This document shows positions 34,001-35,539 of a stretch of 35,539 nt of DNA, in pieces. The position numbers and the translations under genes are program-made. Under the pieces are notes generated by a model. That model made no database searches and was not told the origin of the DNA. It worked only from the letters and a program-made list of their open reading frames with translations. Position 1 is the stretch's first letter, and each line of letters opens with the position of its first letter. Source of the DNA: an uncultured Flavobacteriales bacterium. GTDB lineage: Bacteria; Bacteroidota; Bacteroidia; Flavobacteriales_D; Crocinitomicaceae. The stretch covers positions 1 through 35,539 of the forward strand of contig CALKHF010000020.1 of assembly GCA_938092255.1 (NCBI GenBank). The letters run 5' to 3'.

Positions 34001-35385
34001 AGGGGATATTGCTTTTATTTTTCATGCTGCCATTTCTTTTTCTAGGGCAAAATAAAAACATTACGCTCCTTGACCATTGGTCTGACACGACCATGATCAC
34101 CAATTCGAGTTTGGTTCGATATAGCGGGTGCTACTCATTTTCTAAAGCGGGACATGATTATGCGGTTATTGGCACAACAGAGGGGTTTCACCTTTTTGAA
34201 ATTACAACAGACAGCAAACTTAGGCTTATTGATAGTATTCAGGCTAGGTATGTTTCATCACAAGCCATCACAAGAGAGTATGCACATTATGGAAATTTTT
34301 TGTATGCGATTGGAGACGAAGGAGACGCCTCGCTTCAGATTATTGACCTGACAAACCTGCCTAACACGATTTCTTTGGTTGCCGAAATTCAAGACGAAAG
34401 AGTTGGAAAGGCTCACAACATTCACATAGACACGGCTCGTGCGTTGATGTATTTGTGTTTGGTAACCCCTATTGTAAATGGGTCAGCGACTTCAATGACA
34501 CCTATTCGGGTTTATTCTCTTGAAAATCCCGTTTCTCCACAAATTATTTACAGTGGCATTGACGATCTTGATGAGGTTCATGACATAGAAGTAAGGGGAG
34601 AAGTAGCGATTCTCAACTGCGGTTTTCAGGGCATTAGGGTTTACGATTTTACAGACCCAATATCTCCAATTTATTTGAGCAATTTGGAGTTTTATCAAGA
34701 ACAAGGATACAATCACCAAGGGAGCCTAAGTGAAGATGGAAAAACATATGTGTTTGCGGACGAAACTCCAGGAACCAAAATAAAGAGGTGTTCGGTTTCT
34801 GAGGATTATATGCTACAAGTCCAACAGTTGTTTGGTGTAGAAAACATTCCTTACGATAAAACGGCTCATAATATAGAGGTAATTGGTAGCTTGGCTTATG
34901 TCGCATATTACAATGACGGATTAAAGATTTACGACCTGAGAACCAATCCTCCAAATGAAATTGCCTCATATGATACCCATATGGATCTTCCTGGAAATGG
35001 GTTTTCAATGTGGGGTGCGTGGGGCATAGAAGCAGGGGTTTCCCATAACAGGGTTCTGGTTTCTGATCGCATTTCTGGCTTGTATTTATTTGACTTTGAT
35101 CGCGACTTTTTTGAGCAATCCCAATCACCATCATCTTTGAATTGCTACCCTAACCCCTTCAGTTCAGGAGGAACACTCTCTATTCGAACAGCGAATGATG
35201 ACATCAGTTCATTTGCCATTACTCTCAAGGATCAAAAGGGAAAAGAATTATTAAAGAAAGAAATTTTCGATAATAGCTTTACAACAATCGATCTGAATAT
35301 CGCTCAGGGAACCTATTTTCTTATCATTGAATTTCCTGAAGAATTGTTCCTCCACAGGGAAACGATAAAAGTCGTAGTGAAGTAA
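33997..35385 (+). CDS. Choice-of-anchor B family surface protein with T9SS sorting domain
   Basis: A 462-aa secreted protein: signal peptide [18 protein letters not shown], then LVIVD-like beta-propeller repeats at about 30-375 of the choice-of-anchor B family, such as FHLFEITTDSKLRLID, LQIIDLTNLPNTISLVAEI, IRVYDFTDPISPIYLS, LKIYDLRTNPPNEIASYD and LYLFDFDRDF. HNIHID, HDIEV, NHQGSLSEDG and HNIEV are regularly placed His motifs of this family. The C-terminus (about 385-462) is a type A T9SS sorting domain with CYPNPFSSGGTLSIRT, then GKELLKKEI and QGTYFLIIEF. Function unknown; probably cell-surface attached. It overlaps the methyltransferase stop by 4 bp. No terminator is seen in the 98 bp after it. 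Confidence 0.88.
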   Translation: MKGILLLFFMLPFLFLGQNKNITLLDHWSDTTMITNSSLVRYSGCYSFSKAGHDYAVIGTTEGFHLFEITTDSKLRLIDSIQARYVSSQAITREYAHYGNFLYAIGDEGDASLQIIDLTNLPNTISLVAEIQDERVGKAHNIHIDTARALMYLCLVTPIVNGSATSMTPIRVYSLENPVSPQIIYSGIDDLDEVHDIEVRGEVAILNCGFQGIRVYDFTDPISPIYLSNLEFYQEQGYNHQGSLSEDGKTYVFADETPGTKIKRCSVSEDYMLQVQQLFGVENIPYDKTAHNIEVIGSLAYVAYYNDGLKIYDLRTNPPNEIASYDTHMDLPGNGFSMWGAWGIEAGVSHNRVLVSDRISGLYLFDFDRDFFEQSQSPSSLNCYPNPFSSGGTLSIRTANDDISSFAITLKDQKGKELLKKEIFDNSFTTIDLNIAQGTYFLIIEFPEELFLHRETIKVVVK

Positions 35386-35483
35386 TTAACTTGTCGAGCA
35401 GTCCCTTTATTTTTATTTGTTCTTAGTTCGAAAACATCAACAATTCGAGTCCTTGAGTGTTCTATGAGTAACACCTTTGCAAA

Positions 35484-35539
35484 ATGAAAGCCGCTCAAAC
35501 AATATATGATGTCATTTTTTCAGGGTTTGGAGCAAGTTC
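35484..35539 (+). CDS. Truncated start of an FAD/NAD-binding protein (possibly lycopene cyclase-like)
   Basis: An ATG at 35484 opens a frame running off the window end: MKAAQTIYDVIFSGFGAS, 18 codons. DVIFSGFGAS fits the first beta strand and glycine loop of an FAD- or NAD-binding Rossmann fold. The wording resembles lycopene cyclase-type flavoproteins of Flavobacteriia, but too little is visible to commit. It was too short for the ORF track. A seven-codon frame (35464-35487) ends on the overlapping TGA and is probably chance. Confidence 0.5.
   Translation, partial: MKAAQTIYDVIFSGFGAS

Noticed and set aside
34649-35134. 161-aa minus-strand ORF
   Set aside because: It lies fully antisense to the choice-of-anchor B gene, has Cys/His/Pro-rich low-sense composition, no signal or family motif, and the plus-strand protein is clearly real.
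35464-35487. Seven-codon frame MSNTFAK whose stop overlaps the next ATG
   Set aside because: Could be a leader peptide, but short frames like this are common by chance and nothing else supports it.
1-35539. Mobile element, prophage, CRISPR or defence island
   Set aside because: No transposase, integrase, phage structural gene, direct-repeat array, tRNA attachment site or defence gene family was seen on either strand.

Overview
The window looks like a chromosomal segment of a Bacteroidota member, most likely Flavobacteriales. It is AT-rich. Several families and gene pairs are typical of that group: DUF4292, DUF4271 next to hemD, choice-of-anchor B with a type IX secretion (T9SS) C-terminal domain, and a zinc-ligand-poor sirtuin. 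Starts lack Shine-Dalgarno-like leaders, and a few -7 elements match the Bacteroidota TAnnTTTG form. I see no tRNA, rRNA, CRISPR array, insertion sequence, phage gene or integration site, and no gene-free stretch longer than 300 bases.

Layout. (1) 54-5259, plus strand: dut, a sugar nucleotidyltransferase, a TPR lipoprotein, a DUF4292 lipoprotein and an EnvC-like LytM activator. The last four overlap in a chain, suggesting one translationally coupled cell-envelope operon. (2) 5231-11493, minus strand: histidine kinase, OmpR-type regulator, Wzx-like flippase, Wzz-like chain-length protein and O-antigen ligase/polymerase, a tight operon joining a two-component system to surface-polysaccharide export. 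(3) 11640-15296, plus: serS, a small lipoprotein and a TPR protein. (4) 15300-18719: glutaryl-CoA dehydrogenase (minus), DUF4271 plus hemD (plus), sirtuin (minus). (5) 18790-24788: secreted thioredoxin-like T9SS cargo with a strong terminator, DUF354 glycosyltransferase-like protein, a long Cys/Met-type PLP enzyme (minus) and an MltA-type lytic transglycosylase lipoprotein. (6) 24815-26370: a divergent HxlR regulator and NAD-dependent reductase, with a near-ideal promoter carrying a perfect inverted repeat. (7) 26400-33382, minus: mutS, DUF4442 hotdog protein, bacilliredoxin, ArsC/Spx-like protein, small lipoprotein, adenine deaminase and a Tat-exported flavin oxidoreductase. (8) 33467-35539, plus: TrmH/SpoU methyltransferase, a T9SS choice-of-anchor B protein, and the first 18 codons of an FAD/NAD-binding protein cut by the window edge.

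Most of this is housekeeping and envelope biology, and nothing reads as a plainly unprecedented system. The points most worth a second look are the two-component/polysaccharide operon, the inverted repeats over the starts of the reductase and glutaryl-CoA dehydrogenase genes, the 614-residue PLP enzyme, the TPR/DUF4292/EnvC overlap chain, and the bacilliredoxin/ArsC pair. All family assignments come from reading motifs; no database search was run.
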